Below are positions 23,405 to 35,072 of a DNA stretch of 64,000 bases, in pieces. Within the stretch, counting starts at the first letter, position 1. Each line of letters opens with the position of its first letter. The notes beneath the pieces were generated by a model. That model ran no database searches. It saw only the letters and a list, made by a program, of their open reading frames with translations, and was not told the DNA's origin. Both the position numbers and the translations under genes were made by a program. The stretch is from Dichetophora obliterata (taxonomy: Eukaryota; Arthropoda; Insecta; Diptera; Sciomyzidae): contig OY986435.1 of assembly GCA_963920525.1 (NCBI GenBank), positions 297,153,708-297,217,707 of the forward strand, given 5' to 3'.

Positions 23405-23890
23405 AATATTAATAAATATAGGATAGGTTAAGGTGGGCGGCCGGTAAAGACCGACAGGCAAAGACCAGATATTTGGTCCGTTGTGATACCACAGGGATCT
23501 CTTTCTCCCCGCCTGCCTCGTAGGCACTGTCGGGGAACCAACCTGTACTTTTAATAAATAGTAGTAGACGTATAACGTCCACCATCTCAAGATCCCAGAT
23601 ATTATCAAAAAAGAGGCTACCTAGATGCTTATATCTTCTGCGGGGTTGAGCGGGGCATGAACGGAGGAGATGCAATACCGTCTAGTCCTCTTCCTCATCC
23701 TGCAACTCCTGCAGAAGTCATTCGCATGAACCCCCATTTTTAAGGTATGCCTACATATAAGACAGTGTCCTGTCAACACGCCTATCAGATCCTTGCCATT
23801 TGAGTGAGCTTTGTCGTTCGTTTTTCAGTAAAACTAGGCTACATCTGTCTAGCTGTGTTAGAGGTTGTAACGAACTTCTGTCTACCGGAT
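23405..23890 (-). pseudogene. LINE ORF2 C-terminal fragment (R1/LOA-like)
   Basis: On the minus strand it reads LHLLRSCPAQPRRRYKHLGS-LFFDNIWDLEMVDVIRLLLF, then IKSTGWFPDSA. This is the Cys-containing tail plus 'FI..TGWF' block that ends many R1/jockey-type ORF2 proteins. The following GGTCCGTTGTGATACCACAG (about 23477-23496, plus strand) is the typical '...HHNGP' end. It has stops and shifts and is 5'-truncated. Confidence 0.65.
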
Positions 23891-24084
23891 TTTGCAGCTA
23901 GGGTGTTGACACAGGTGTTAAGCGTTCGTTGCAGAAAATTTGTACATAAAGACCCTATGCTTATTTCTTTGATATTTCTTTAGTTTATTCACAATTCAAA
24001 TATTGGTGTTATCCTAGTGGCTTACTAACAAAATTGTATATGACTTTACACACACACATAGTTATGCACTGATGTTTTGACCTC

Positions 24085-24300
24085 GACTTTGTGGCGATGT
24101 GTTATGCCCTTGAGAAAATGGTGTGACGAAGACCCTGACCCTGTGGCGATGTATGATGTCCTTGAGAAGATGGTGTTACGGAGACTAGCGACGTTACCGT
24201 GTTTCCTGGGGCTATGGTGTGGTAGACATCAACGACGTTAGAGCGCTTCCTAGGGCTTCCTGAGTGGTAGAGGTTGTCAACGTTACGATGCACCTTCTGG
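24085..24300. repeat. Short minisatellite, about 50-bp units
   Basis: TGTGGCGATGTRTKATGYCC, followed by TTGAGAARATGGTGTKACG, occurs at about 24090 and again 51 bp later. Two further, more degenerate units (CTGGGGCT/CTAGGGCTTCCTG...GACGTTA) extend to about 24300. The segment is G+C-richer than its surroundings and abuts the truncated 5' end of the LINE. Confidence 0.6.
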
Positions 24301-24374
24301 GGCTTTTAGGCCGGGTTATTGGGTCCGCTGCGTGGTGTTACCTTGATCTACTATGACCTGAACCGGATTGTTGT

Positions 24375-25870
24375 TCTTTCACCTAACCTACCTAGTAAAG
24401 CATTTGATAAACTGCCACACAACTTAATTCTGTTTAAACTAAAGTTAATGAGTTTTCCACAATTTTTTTGTAAGCTGGATTCAATCGTATCTGACAGATC
24501 TTATCAAATACGATTTCGAGGCGTATTGTCAGCTGAATTTATTACTGAATCAGGTGTTCCTCATGGTAGCCACCTTGGTCCAGTTCTGCTTATTTTAGCC
24601 ATTAATGATGTAACCCACATCATCAAACACTATCATCTTCTTATCTATGCAGATGACATGAAAATAACAATAGATGCTAAAGACAATTCAGATCTGCTCC
24701 AGTCTGATTTGAAATCCTTTGAAATTTGGTGTTCTAAAAACAATATGTTTCTAAATCCAGATAAATGCCAAACTATGACCTTTTCGCGAAAAAGGAATAA
24801 TTTAATTTTTGATTATAAGATAAAAGATACTGCATTAAGTCGTGTAGATGCTGTCAAAGATCTGGGTATATGCATGGATTCTAAGCTATCGTTTAACGTT
24901 CATATTGATTACATTTGTAAAAAAGCATCTTCTATGCTCGGGTTTATGAAACGCTGGGCCAAAGAATTTAATAGTATGATCACAACTACAACACTGTATT
25001 ATGCCCTTGTGCGACCTCACTTAGAGTATGGAAGTCAAGTTTGGTCCCCAAGTTACAATGTACATGTTGAACGTATAGAGAGAATCCAAAAACGTTTTGT
25101 TCGGTTTGCTCTAAGGGGCTTAAGTGCAACTGACACTTTAAACCTTTCTCCTTATGAGGATCGTTTAAAACTATTAAAAATGCAATCTTTGAATGAGAGA
25201 AGGAAGTCTGCAGATATCGTCTATTTACACCAACTCATAACTGGTGTGGCAACCGTGGCGACCGTAGCCTAGTGGGTAGAGTGCGTGGCCCCTAAGCTAA
25301 CGAACCGCTGTAGCCCGGGTTCAATTCCAGCTCAGACAGAAAAAGTTTTTTCAACTGAATTAATTTTTCTGTTCGGTCGTCACCTCTCTGCAGACAATGG
25401 CAAACCTCAGAGAGTAAAAATTGCCATGTAAAGCTTCTTGAGAACATAAGCCGTTCGGAGTCGGCATAAAACACGTAGGTCCAGTTCTCGGTCATTTGTA
25501 ATCAAACATTTAATAACACGCACAACACAATTGATCAATAGAAGCCAGGTCAAAGTCCTTCCAAGGGCTGAAATGGCCAGTTTATTTTAATATTTTTTCA
25601 TAACTGGTGTATTCGATTCACCAGAACTCCTAACTCTTATAAATTTTAACACTAACCGTAGAAGCAGTAGAAATGCTAACAATTTAATTTACTTACCTTT
25701 TAGTACGAACAAATTATATGGCTACTGCTCCTTTACATCGCATGAGTACCTTTGTTAACAACTGTAGCTTTTTTGATCTTAACTTATCGAAAGGTCAGCT
25801 CTAAAGTAGATTGAAAACTAATATATGATTAGATCTATGCAAACGCATGGTTAGTTGTTATATCTTGTGT
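24375..25870 (+). mobile_element. 5'-truncated LINE, reverse transcriptase split by a SINE
   Basis: The frame from 24319 is open to 25272. Recognisable protein starts at SKAFDKLPHNLILFKLKLMS and continues through SGVPHGSHLGPVLLILAIND, LLIYADDMKIT (the YADD catalytic box), CQTMTFSRKRNNLIF, VKDLGICMDSKLSFNVHIDY, YYALVRPHLEYGSQVWSPSY and ERRKSADIVYLHQLITGV. The normal continuation (FDSPELLTLINFNT, then NANNLIYLPFSTN) resumes at 25611 after the SINE and its target duplication. It then decays by about 25770. SGVPHG has His where SGVPQG is usual. The endonuclease and the first part of the RT are absent. This is a jockey/CR1-group relative of the 47.2-kb element. Confidence 0.88.
25248..25597 (+). 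mobile_element. tRNA-derived SINE, family A, copy 2, inside a LINE
   Basis: Carries box A TAGCCTAGTGG and box B GGTTCAATTCC and the same body as the copy at 5284-5619. It ends in an A+T-rich tail. It is flanked by a perfect 13-bp direct repeat TCATAACTGGTGT (25235-25247 and 25598-25610), and removing the insert rejoins the LINE frame. It is therefore younger than the LINE. Confidence 0.93.
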
Positions 25871-25951
25871 TGTCCCTGAGCCCAACCCATATTATGGTGG
25901 GTAAATTTTTCTCACTTTGGATTGTTTTGGACCACTCTTATCGATATCATT

Positions 25952-26260
25952 AAGGCTATTCACGGTTTGAGCGCACTTTTAACAAATCGTATTTATAGCA
26001 TTTGTTATTGTTCAAACTGTGAGCACCTCGCCATGTGACTGTCGTATAAAAAGATTGTGCAACCCTGTGATGTATGTGATTATGCGGCTGTAGACAGAGC
26101 ATAAAAATACGAGGTACAAAAAACACGTCCAAGGGCTGCTTTTATTTACGCGTGCCTGCGTATTTGCATTTGCATTTGCAAAATACGCTTTCGTAAATTG
26201 GCGTACAAATAGCAAATCGAACAAATGGCAGACCAGCGTATTCGAACTGTGAATGGCCTT
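25952..26260. mobile_element. MITE with about 22-bp inverted termini
   Basis: Left end AAGGCTATTCACGGTTTGAG at 25952; right end TTCGAACTGTGAATGGCCTT at 26241-26260. They are complementary apart from a few bases. An ATT on each side (25949-25951 and 26261-26263) may be a 3-bp target duplication, which would suggest a PIF/Harbinger-type origin. The interior contains a TTTGCA tandem (about 26165-26182) and no coding sequence. Confidence 0.7.
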
Positions 26261-26521
26261 ATTGAGATGTTTTAATGTTATTTGGGCTGGTTCTTAAGAT
26301 GATCTAATGCGGAGAAAGTGCGAAAAAGCAGTAGTAGCTGAACTCTATTGTTATTAACTTATCGGCCATTTTTTTTAGCTTTAGTGAAAATAACTTTAAA
26401 AAAATCATAAAAATTCACGAAAAACATCATTACTTTTAATCCGAATGCAAAAATTTAAAATTTTTTGATGCAGATTTTGAGAACTTTTTCAAAAATATTA
26501 TTTCAAATCATTTCACTTTTT

Positions 26522-27240
26522 AACCGACTTCAAAAAGGGGGAGGTTCTCAAGTTGGTTTTTTTTTTTTTAATGTATGTACATCGATAACTCCTAAAGTAC
26601 TTGCCCGATTGCCACAATTTTTTGTCAACAGATAGAGATATCAGACGCGGAGGTGGCCGTCTAAAAGTGGGGGGTATTCGACACAGGGGCGTGGCAATAT
26701 AAGAAACTTTTTGTGTATCGAATAACATTAACACTAGAGTACTGAACTTTAGTACAGGGGTTGGCACAATTATTCAAAGTTATGTTTAAAAAAGTGAGCG
26801 TTAGTCAATAAAGGGCGTGGCAATATAATAAAAACGCTGTAACTCAAAAAATATTCACACTAGGGTACTGAAATTAGGCATAGTTATAAAAATTTACTGT
26901 GAAGAAAGTGGGCGTTGTTGGACAAAAGGGCGTGGAAATATAAGAAAAATACTGTATCTCAGTTAATATTGACACTAGGGTACTGGAAATTGATGCAAGG
27001 GTTGGAACAATTATAACAAATTACGTTTAAAAAAAAGGGCGTTGCTCGACAAAGGCGTGGCAATATAAGAAAAATGCCATAACTCGAATAATATTGACAC
27101 TAGGATACTGAAATTAGGTACAGGGGTAGGCATAATTATAAAAATTTACGGTCAAGAAAGTGGGCGTTACTGGACAAAAGGGCGTGATAATATAAAAAAA
27201 ATACTGTTTTTCAGTTAATGTTGACACTAGGGTAAGAAAA
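26522..27240. repeat. Tandem repeat array with alternating (A-B) units
   Basis: GGGCGTGGCAATATAAGAAA-like cores recur at 26687, 26813, 26928, 27053 and 27180, so units are 115-127 bp. Alternate units are more alike: those with GTTTAAAAAAGTGAGCG-like sequence against those with TGAAGAAAGTGGGCGTT. The higher-order period is therefore about 240-250 bp. The array follows a terminus-like sequence ACCGACTTCAAAAAGGGGGA at 26523 and is probably the internal minisatellite of a larger DNA element. Confidence 0.8.
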
Positions 27241-27486
27241 TTCGTTACAAAAGTGGGAAAATGGTTATCATAATCTCTAAAAAGGAAAAAATAAAAACTT
27301 TTTAACAAAAAAAAAAAACAACTTCAAAACCACTACAAAGTAAAATATAATTTTAAATTACTTTTCACATTAATTCTTGGTCAAATTTGTTAATTTATTT
27401 ATAAATATTATTTAAATGGAATTCTTTTACTACACATTTCTTCTATTTATAAAAGAAATATACACATTTCTTCTATTTAAAAAAGT

Positions 27487-28011
27487 GTAAAAATATTGGC
27501 TGGTGTGTTAGAAATACTTTTTTTAAAAAAAAAAAAAAAAAACCAACTTCAAAACCACTGCAAAGTAAAACATAATTTTAAATTAATTTTCACATTAATT
27601 CTTGGTCAAATTTGTTAATTTATTTATAAATATTATTAAAATGGAATTCTTTTACTACACATTTCCTTTTTTTTGTATTATTATCATAAAAATATTAATT
27701 TCTCCATGAATATAAGACCTTTAAAGTCAGTGCTTACATTATCAGACTTTTATGAAATATTCGCTCCGGCTTTAAAGGTTTTATATTCATGGAGATATTA
27801 ATATTTTTATGATGATAATACAAAATAGAAAAAATTTAGAGTATAAGATATCCATTTTAATAATATTTATAAATAAATCGACAAATTTGACCAAGAATTA
27901 ATGTGAAAAGTAATTTAAAATTATTTTTTACTTTGCAGTGGTTATGAAATTGGTTTTTTTTTTTTTTTTTTTGTTAAAAAGTTTTTCTAACACACCAGCC
28001 AATATTTTTAC
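27487..28011. repeat. Near-symmetric 525-bp foldback (about 240-bp arms, 42-nt loop)
   Basis: Left end GTAAAAATATTGGCTGGTGT (27487) pairs with the complement ending at 28011. Innermost pairs are ACCTTTAAAG (27718-27727) and CTTTAAAGGT (27770-27779), so the centre is at about 27749 from either measure. Both arms include an A or T homopolymer and the TTCTTGGTCAAATTTGT segment. A third, direct copy of most of the arm lies just upstream at 27305-27450. There are no coding features. Transcription would give a long dsRNA hairpin. Structurally this is either a foldback transposon or a hairpin-RNA source. Confidence 0.88.
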
Positions 28012-28139
28012 AAAAAACTCAATGTGTAGAGGTTATTTCAAACCATTGCAGCTCAAGGATTTCTATCGCTAGAGTCGAAATATTTGGGGAATCATCATAA
28101 CACATGTCAAGGATTATTTTGAGGAACTGCCCCAAACAA

Positions 28140-28290
28140 TTATTTTTCGTGAGGCGCCTTAATGTCAGAACTTATCAGAATCCACAGCTTTGTAAACAGC
28201 ACACATTAGAAATTAACCCCATGGTATCACAATGGGCCTCATTGGATAAGGTGTGTCTCTGAAAAGTGACAGCCACTTTAACCTAACCTA
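28140..28290 (+). mobile_element. 3' end of a LINE, solo fragment
   Basis: AGAATCCACAGCTTTGTAAA, then ATCACAATGGGCCTCATTG and CAGCCACTTTAACCTAACC, parallel the 3' end of the LINE at 39215-39345 (CCGAATCCTTAGCTTTGTGA, CACAATGGGCCTTATTGA, CAGCCACTTCAACC). Only the last few codons and the UTR remain. Confidence 0.65.
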
Positions 28291-29339
28291 AACCTACCCC
28301 CCATTATGAAATACCTATCTACGGCGTTGGTTAAGATGCATTTAAGTTGGATCGCTTGCTCCAATTTACTTTTCTCAAAACTAAAAATAAAGATATTATT
28401 ATGTTAATTTGTTTCAAAAAAATGGATATACTACGTTTTGTCATTGTTGAAGATGCGTGTAATGAATAAATTTACCCGATCTCATAAACATTACATTTAT
28501 TGAATTTGGTGGCGTTTTTCAACCAACCCCTTATTACTAATTACTTTTTTTAAGGATATCATAAGGAAAAGCTGGTTCGATAAAGAGTCCACATATATTA
28601 TGCACTTTGGAGAATGCAACATATGGCATTCGTATTGCAAATTTCAACAAGCTATTAACCATTCTCTTTCTGCAACTGGAAAGAAATGTTTTCATAGAAG
28701 GTGTGTAAATATTGTTGTGATTAACTTACTAAACTTAATATTTACGTTCTGGTTATTTCGTAAAAACCGTCAAGTGTGCATAGTGTGTGAAATGTTATAT
28801 TTTCAAAAATATTGCATGGATTCTTATGGTTAATAACTTGTTGAAAATGCAATAATAGCATAACATTTCTTTTAATAACTTGAATGCGTGGAAGGAAAAT
28901 AAAAAAAAACTTATTTGTTTGTTTTCAATACCTATAATTTTTTGTTGTCTTTTTATACATTACATTATAGTAAGAGCTCGAAACATTAAGACTTTCAAAA
29001 TTTCAGAATCTCACCACTTACTCTAATAATCAAACCTAATAATCAAATCTTTTTGATTATTTAAAATGCTAACTTGATGTTATGGTATAACAATTTCTCT
29101 TTTAAACATGATATTAAATTGTCTGATTATTTATTGATGGCAGATAAATGTACATTTTTAACATAAAATAACGTTTACGATACTCACTCAGTGTTCTCTT
29201 GTGTTTCTGTGTTTTGATTTATACATAAGTGCGTGACAATGAGTTGGCTATGAATTTAATTACTTACTTATTTCGTCGTTTGTTTTCATAAATAATAAAT
29301 TTTTCCTTGTTCCATTCTAAAACCGTGATTAAAATTTAG
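28291..29339. other. No assigned gene; one possible exon
   Basis: A+T-rich sequence upstream of the RING exon. 28555-28700 is open between an AG acceptor (28553-28554, after a T tract) and a GTGTGT donor. It encodes YIMHFGECNIWHSYCKFQQA, which I do not recognise. See the findings for why I do not join it to the RING exon. Confidence 0.35.
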
Positions 29340-29511
29340 GTTACTAGGCCACCAGGTTGGCAATGCTGCAACGGTCACGTTTTGTGCAATAATTGCCGCA
29401 GTCGTTCGGTCAAGTGCCCTGTTTGCCGAGTGCCGCTGGGACAACGTGGACGCTGCCTGATGTCGGACAAATTATTTACGCTGTTGGCTGAAAGTTTTCC
29501 GTGCAATGGTG
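29340..29511 (+). CDS. RING-finger exon of a SINA/SIAH-like E3 ubiquitin ligase
   Basis: Role inferred from family: the RING recruits an E2 enzyme and drives ubiquitin transfer. The exon encodes 57 codons plus one base. In exon numbering the zinc ligands are Cys9, His13, Cys16, Cys19, Cys26 and Cys29 (CCNGHVLCNNC...CPVC), i.e. ligands 3-8 of a C3HC4 RING. The SIAH-type continuation follows: PLGQRGRCLMSDKLFTLLAE, then SFPC. The 3' splice site is AAATTTAG at 29339 and the donor G|GTAAGT at 29512, both good. The exon is phase 0 in and phase 1 out. The first CxxC pair must be in an upstream exon, which I could not find. Codon composition is balanced and there are no stops, unlike the surrounding DNA. 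I am confident of RING and SIAH type, less so of which paralogue. Confidence 0.85.
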
Positions 29512-31984
29512 GTAAGTGTGATGTTAAGATTGTAATTTTTAAGGCTCATAGCCAGAGTTGGGCATTTTCCGTTTACTATTACTTTCCGATTAAGTTGACA
29601 GTAATCCTAATCTATAAAAATAAACGTTTACGATGTCTGCAATTGTAATGAAAAAATAGTATTATTGCGATTACTATATTGCGATTACTATAGTTTAAAT
29701 GTATTGATTACAATTACAGTTATCGTTATCAATGAAAAATTACACTTACGATTGCTGTAATTGTAATCAACTTTTTGAGTGAAATCTCAAAAACCCACTT
29801 TTACCATACACCTTTTTCTAAAAATTGCTGTTGCTTTTTGCTCGTGTCTATTACAACAAGAGAATATAAAATTAAAAATATTTTGTAAGAGTCTGAATCG
29901 AACTCGCAACTATTGTATCGATAGTCCTTCACGATATCCACTAAGCCAAAAACCTGTGGTATGCAATTTGGTTCATTCAATTATAAGTTGATGAAGTCCC
30001 GATATAATCACTAGATGTTCGTCTCTCGGAACTTCTAGGAATTTTGGCTAGAACTTTTTTAAAAATTAAGCCACACAGTGTTATTCAAGATAATTTGTCT
30101 CTAAAAATTTCATGTTAGCCCACTAATTTAAAGTTTTTCAACGTTCACCGAAGAAACCATTAAAATTGAGATGTTTAGCATTGTTTTTCGAGAATTTGTA
30201 AGATTTTTTTAAAGTTTTATACTTTTTATGTGTTAATAAATAAGAGAAAATAAGATAGAATAACATTATGGTAACATTCCAACTTAGACCAAAAGCCCTT
30301 CGAAATGATGGCCACGTCCAAACTTTTACATCATTAAATGGCGTTCAAATTAGCGCCGCTGTTAGTTAATGTTTACAGCCATTAATGATGATGATTTTGT
30401 AGTTGTTGTTGCTGTCTCTGCTTGAGTAACTGCTGTTTCGAAGGGGGGGGGCTTAAATCAAAGGCCACCAGAACTCAGAGCCCCATGGGCAAAGTTTTGC
30501 TGCCAACTGCTAGTAAAACTTCTGCCATTTTTTCTTGCTTCAAAATCTAATGTCAATTACTTGACAACAACAGCAGCAAACGCAACAATGTTGTAACAGC
30601 ATAACTTAAAAACAAGTGTCAATATTATACTTTGCCCTACCGTAACTTTTTATTTTAATACGCTTTCTTCTCATTTTTATTTATATTATTTTGTTCATTT
30701 TTGTTGTTTTTATTCTTTTGTTTTGTTTTGTTGAATGTTGTAATTATGTTATATAAATTACAAAAGTTTTACTTTTTTACACTGCATCTTGCAGCAATGT
30801 TTTTGTTACTCTTGTTAAACTTTTCTCAGTTTCAATCTGTGTTTCTCATAATCTGTAGCGCAACAAACACTCAATTAACTGAAGTTTTAGTCTTTATTCA
30901 CTGTCACTTTTAGAGGTATTTTTTCTTCTTTTTAAATTTCTTCAACCGTTCCTTGCATTGAGCAGGATACTTATAAGATTTTTAAGGAGCAATCCAAATG
31001 CAGTGTAGCATAAAGGAATGAAAATTTAAGTTAAATTTAGTAGAAAATATCTAGCTTATTAAACATTATTAAAGTCGAAGGCTACAACTATCATAAAATA
31101 TCGTACTTCTACCTTCTGTTTCTGTAAAAACTTGCTGCATCTAGCTGCTATTAAGAAAAACCACTTAATTTAAAAAAAAATGTTAAATATCAAATTTTGC
31201 CCTAAAATGCACTGATTTTCAAGACAATTTATAGTTACTTTTAAATTTAAAGAAAAATAATATGGAATTCATAATTTAAAACAAGTTCTGACCTTGTTTT
31301 GTATCAGCAACCATTTTTACAAAAAATATTTTTTAAATTTCGTTAATTTGGCAATATTGTTTTATAGGAGATATATCTAAAACTTATCCGATTTGAAATA
31401 TTTTTAGCACGACGTTTAAGTGAAGTTAAATAAACTAATTTTACTCTAAAAACAAAAATAAGCAATTTTATGCGGGTTTTTTATTAAAAAAAATTGTTGT
31501 TTTTATGGGAGGTAGGCGATGCAGTTGACCCAGAATTCTGTGATGTTATTTAATTTAGGTTAAAACTTATTTGTACAAAATTTCATGGCCTTAGATCTTA
31601 AAGTTTCTGAGATAATGCAAATGTGATCCTAAAATCGAAAAAAGCGAGCTGTGCTATGTTAGTAAAGTAAAAAAAAGTGTAATGTAAAGTAAAAAAAATT
31701 TAGTTACGTCTTTTCTATTTCCACCCTTTGATATACAGGTTATTAAAATCCTAAGTGGCGGCTTTAATTAATCTGAACATGTAAAAAAAAATCTGAAACA
31801 TTGAAAATGGTAAAAAATAATGAAATAAAAAGCAGCATTCTTATGACAAGAATTTAAAAAAAAAAAAAAATTAAAATTTGAACTAAAAGAGTCTTCTCAA
31901 TGATTGTTTTGTTATATCTTTTTTTTTGTACCGTATCCAACGTTTTTCCAATTTTTTTGGTTTTATTTAATTAAAGAAAATTAA

Positions 31985-32420
31985 GACGATAAAGCTGCAA
32001 TCCCGTGCACTAAAGTTTTAAATACTTTTCAACCATCTTTATCGCAATTGAGTAGATATGTGACAAATGTTATAAACATTGATGAATTGCACGAAGTTGA
32101 CGATAATTGGTGCGAGTAGTGTCAAAGTAAATTTAGCAATTTAAATTTAAATGTTGACAGTAGTATTGAATTTTTTGGAAATCTATTTTTTAAATAAAAA
32201 TGTGATGTTAGTGAAGCGTTTTATCTTTTGAGAATAATTGGTTCTGCTGCTCTATTAATTCCAGTTTCCACTGCAAACGTAAAAAGAATATTTTCATTAA
32301 TTTATGTAACTAAATAAAACAAAACTAAGAATTTAGTTACAAACTCCCGCACTTTATGGTATTCTCAGAACAGAAGATCTCCTAAAAAGAATGCATTAAA
32401 TTGTATCAAATTTGATTAAT
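31985..32420 (+). pseudogene. hAT transposase C-terminal (dimerisation) relic
   Basis: Around 32228-32330 it reads LRIIGSAALLIPVSTANVKR-IFSLIYVTK, a stop, then NKTKNLVTNSRTL, and after a shift GILRTEDLLKR. This is the hAT C-terminal dimerisation block, normally 'IPVS.A.VER.FS'. Upstream codons (NIDELHEVDDNWCE) fit a degenerate linker. The in-frame stops and a shift near 32355 make it dead. No ends were found. Confidence 0.75.
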
Positions 32421-33359
32421 CAACCAAAACGAACAAACAAATTGACAAATGAGTTTACGAAAATTAATGAATCAAATTTAAAAAAGAATTAAACAAAATG
32501 GTGAAAAAATAAAGTAAATTTTTCTACATTTTTCCACACTTCATAATATTGTTACTTTTAAATATTTTCATTTCATTTTGATAATAGATGTGCAATCAAA
32601 GGTATGTTTTCGAATGCATTTTTGTTTTTTTATTTTCAGACGATCTAGAGCTGAGCCATGATGTGGCCCGATTTTTAACTTCTCTTAAGCACACCAACTT
32701 TTGTGCCATCTTAATATAGTAAAAATAAATGTTAAGAAAAAAAACTTTTTTACTCATTCTGAAGATGAAAATTAACATGCAAATTAACTTTTTTTTTATA
32801 TGTGTATAATAGAAGAGTTTTTTTGCAATTTTATGAAGTGCGTTAATATGAAGAAGGATATTAACAGGATCCGAAATGTGAAATTTCGAGTTCAATATCT
32901 CTTAAACCGAGGGCGTTCTAAGCAAAAAACCATTTTACTGTATTTTTTTATAGGTTCTTTAATTTTTTTATTTAGGTATTAAATTGCAGTGTTTGGAAAA
33001 ATTTAGTTCTTTAATCTCCTGAACTCTTCCAAAATTAAAAATTTGAATTTTTTTTTTTAATTTTTGGTTTTTAACCGATGCAACGAACTTGAAGGCACTT
33101 GTTTATGTCATAATAAATACCATAACTAATGCATGATTTTATGGAGATAGTCTGCGAAAAATAGAATATTTAAAAAATTACTTATTAAACTAGAAAATTC
33201 AACTTGATTGATTTGTTTATTTGTCAAAAAATATACATTATACATTATACCTCATAATAAATATTTTTTTCCATAAAAACTTCAACATTTCCATAAAAAT
33301 TACATTATATTTATTACTTGTGCTCTTCGGGTACTATGTCGGTTGTAAATATAAGAAAA

Positions 33360-35072
33360 TCTATATATATAAAATGGAATGTGTGTTTGTTTATTTGTTT
33401 GTTTGTACCTTATAGGAGACCAAACCTCTGGACCGATCTTCCTGAACTTTTCACAGCATTTAACTGGGACTCTGGCATGATTAATAGGGTACTTTTTTTC
33501 GACCACGCCCACTTTTTTAAAATTATGTAATTGATCCCATATAGTTTTTAACAGATTTACTTCAAATTGTATACACATTATACTCCAGGCGAGGTAGAAA
33601 TAAACATTTCTTACGCCACGCCCCCTTTCACGCCCCTTTTCACGCCAAATTTAAGTTTTAAACTTTTTGCTCTCTGTACAAATTTGTTCCTTCCAACGGA
33701 TTATTTTTTATTTGGTAGTACATTGCTCTTAATATTGTTAACTTCGCCATATTACTATGAACCACGCCCACTTCACCACCCCCTTTTTTAAATTCAGATA
33801 CTTATACCATTAACAATGTTTGCTATACAAAATACTTTTTTTGTAATATGTATTTACCTAAAGTTTTATATACTTTTTATCTACAGGTAAGGTAGCCATA
33901 GATTTTTTATTACCAAATCCCCCTTTTTCGCCCCATTTTACTTTAATTATAATTATTCTGCTTTCAATCTATATATATAAAAATGAATGTCTGGCTGTCT
34001 GTTTGTTTGTTTGTGCTTTATATGAGGCCAAACCCTTGGACCGATCTTCCTGAAACTTTCAAAGCATGTGACTATGACTCTGGAAAGAATAATAGGCTAT
34101 ATGAAGTTTTTATTGGACAACGGGCCGTGGCACTGCCCATATAACCCACAAATTTAAATCGCCATATTTTGGTAATTTTTTGACCTACGTCGATGATATT
34201 TGGTACATATGATATTGGCATAATTAGGAATACGTACCAGGAGAAAAGTGAGTGGGACCACGCCTCTTTTTAGGAAAATTAAAAATCGTAATATAGTCTT
34301 AACCGGACCGATCGTCATTAAATTTTCATAATAGGATATTCTTACGAAATAATAAATTCTTGACTATATAAAGTTGTGAGTGGACAAAGGGGCATGGCCT
34401 CGCCCATATAACCCAAAATTTAAAATCCTCATATCTTGGGCATTTTTTGACCAACGGCGGCAGTATTTGCTATATATGGTATTGGCATGAATAGAAATAC
34501 ATACCAAAATAAAAGTGGACGGAGCACGCCCCTTGGTTTGCGATATATTGGAGGCTGGACCTGTTAACCGATCTTAAATTTTCACAGCGTGCAGCTTTGA
34601 CTCAGGAATACTTATAACATGATAATATTTTTCGACCATGCATACTTGTGCACCTCCTTTTTTACTACGTTTATTAATGGCTTTACCTCAAATTTAAAAT
34701 ACATATGAATTAAAATAGTGGGGTAGCCCCATTCTCTTTCTCCCACATCTGTCTCCAAAACAGCTGATTTTGTAATATGTATTAGTTAAAATAGAGAGTG
34801 GGGCAACCCCATTCTCATTCTCCCACAACTGACTGCGAAACAGCTGATTGTGTAATTGCTGCTTTTTGATTGGTCTAAAAATAAAAAGGGGGAGCATGAA
34901 GCTAATTACATGCGGTTCAGTGCTAAATTCCAATTGGTTTACAACAAAAAAAGGGGAGAAGCATTGCAATAATTAAATTAAAATTAAATAAATAAAATTT
35001 TGTAAATATATAAATACTTTTAATTTTATTTTATAACGAGGGGTGTAGCGAAGTACACCGGGTTTAGCTAGT
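33360..35072 (+). mobile_element. Helitron-like non-autonomous element(s)
   Basis: Two 5'-type starts, TCTATATATATAAAA, occur at 33360 and 33968, each preceded by A. Each is followed by TTTGTTTGTTTGT and a 'GGACCGATCTTCCTGAA' block. The 3' end has a hairpin GGTGTA/TACACC (35042-35059), then CTAGT at 35068-35072, the Helitron/Helentron arrangement. Internally there are two copies of an about 88-bp repeat (34712 and 34800, GGGGYARCCCCATTCTC). I read it as a truncated copy (33360-33967) followed by a fuller copy (33968-35072). No helicase remnant was seen. Confidence 0.65.

Noticed and set aside
24102..24293. Minus-strand open frame MHRNVDNLYHSG...
   Set aside because: Lies wholly in the G+C-rich minisatellite; open because of the repeat unit composition.
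25262..25335. tRNA gene-like sequence
   Set aside because: Part of a SINE with target duplication inside a LINE; the second copy at 5284-5619 shares the whole body.
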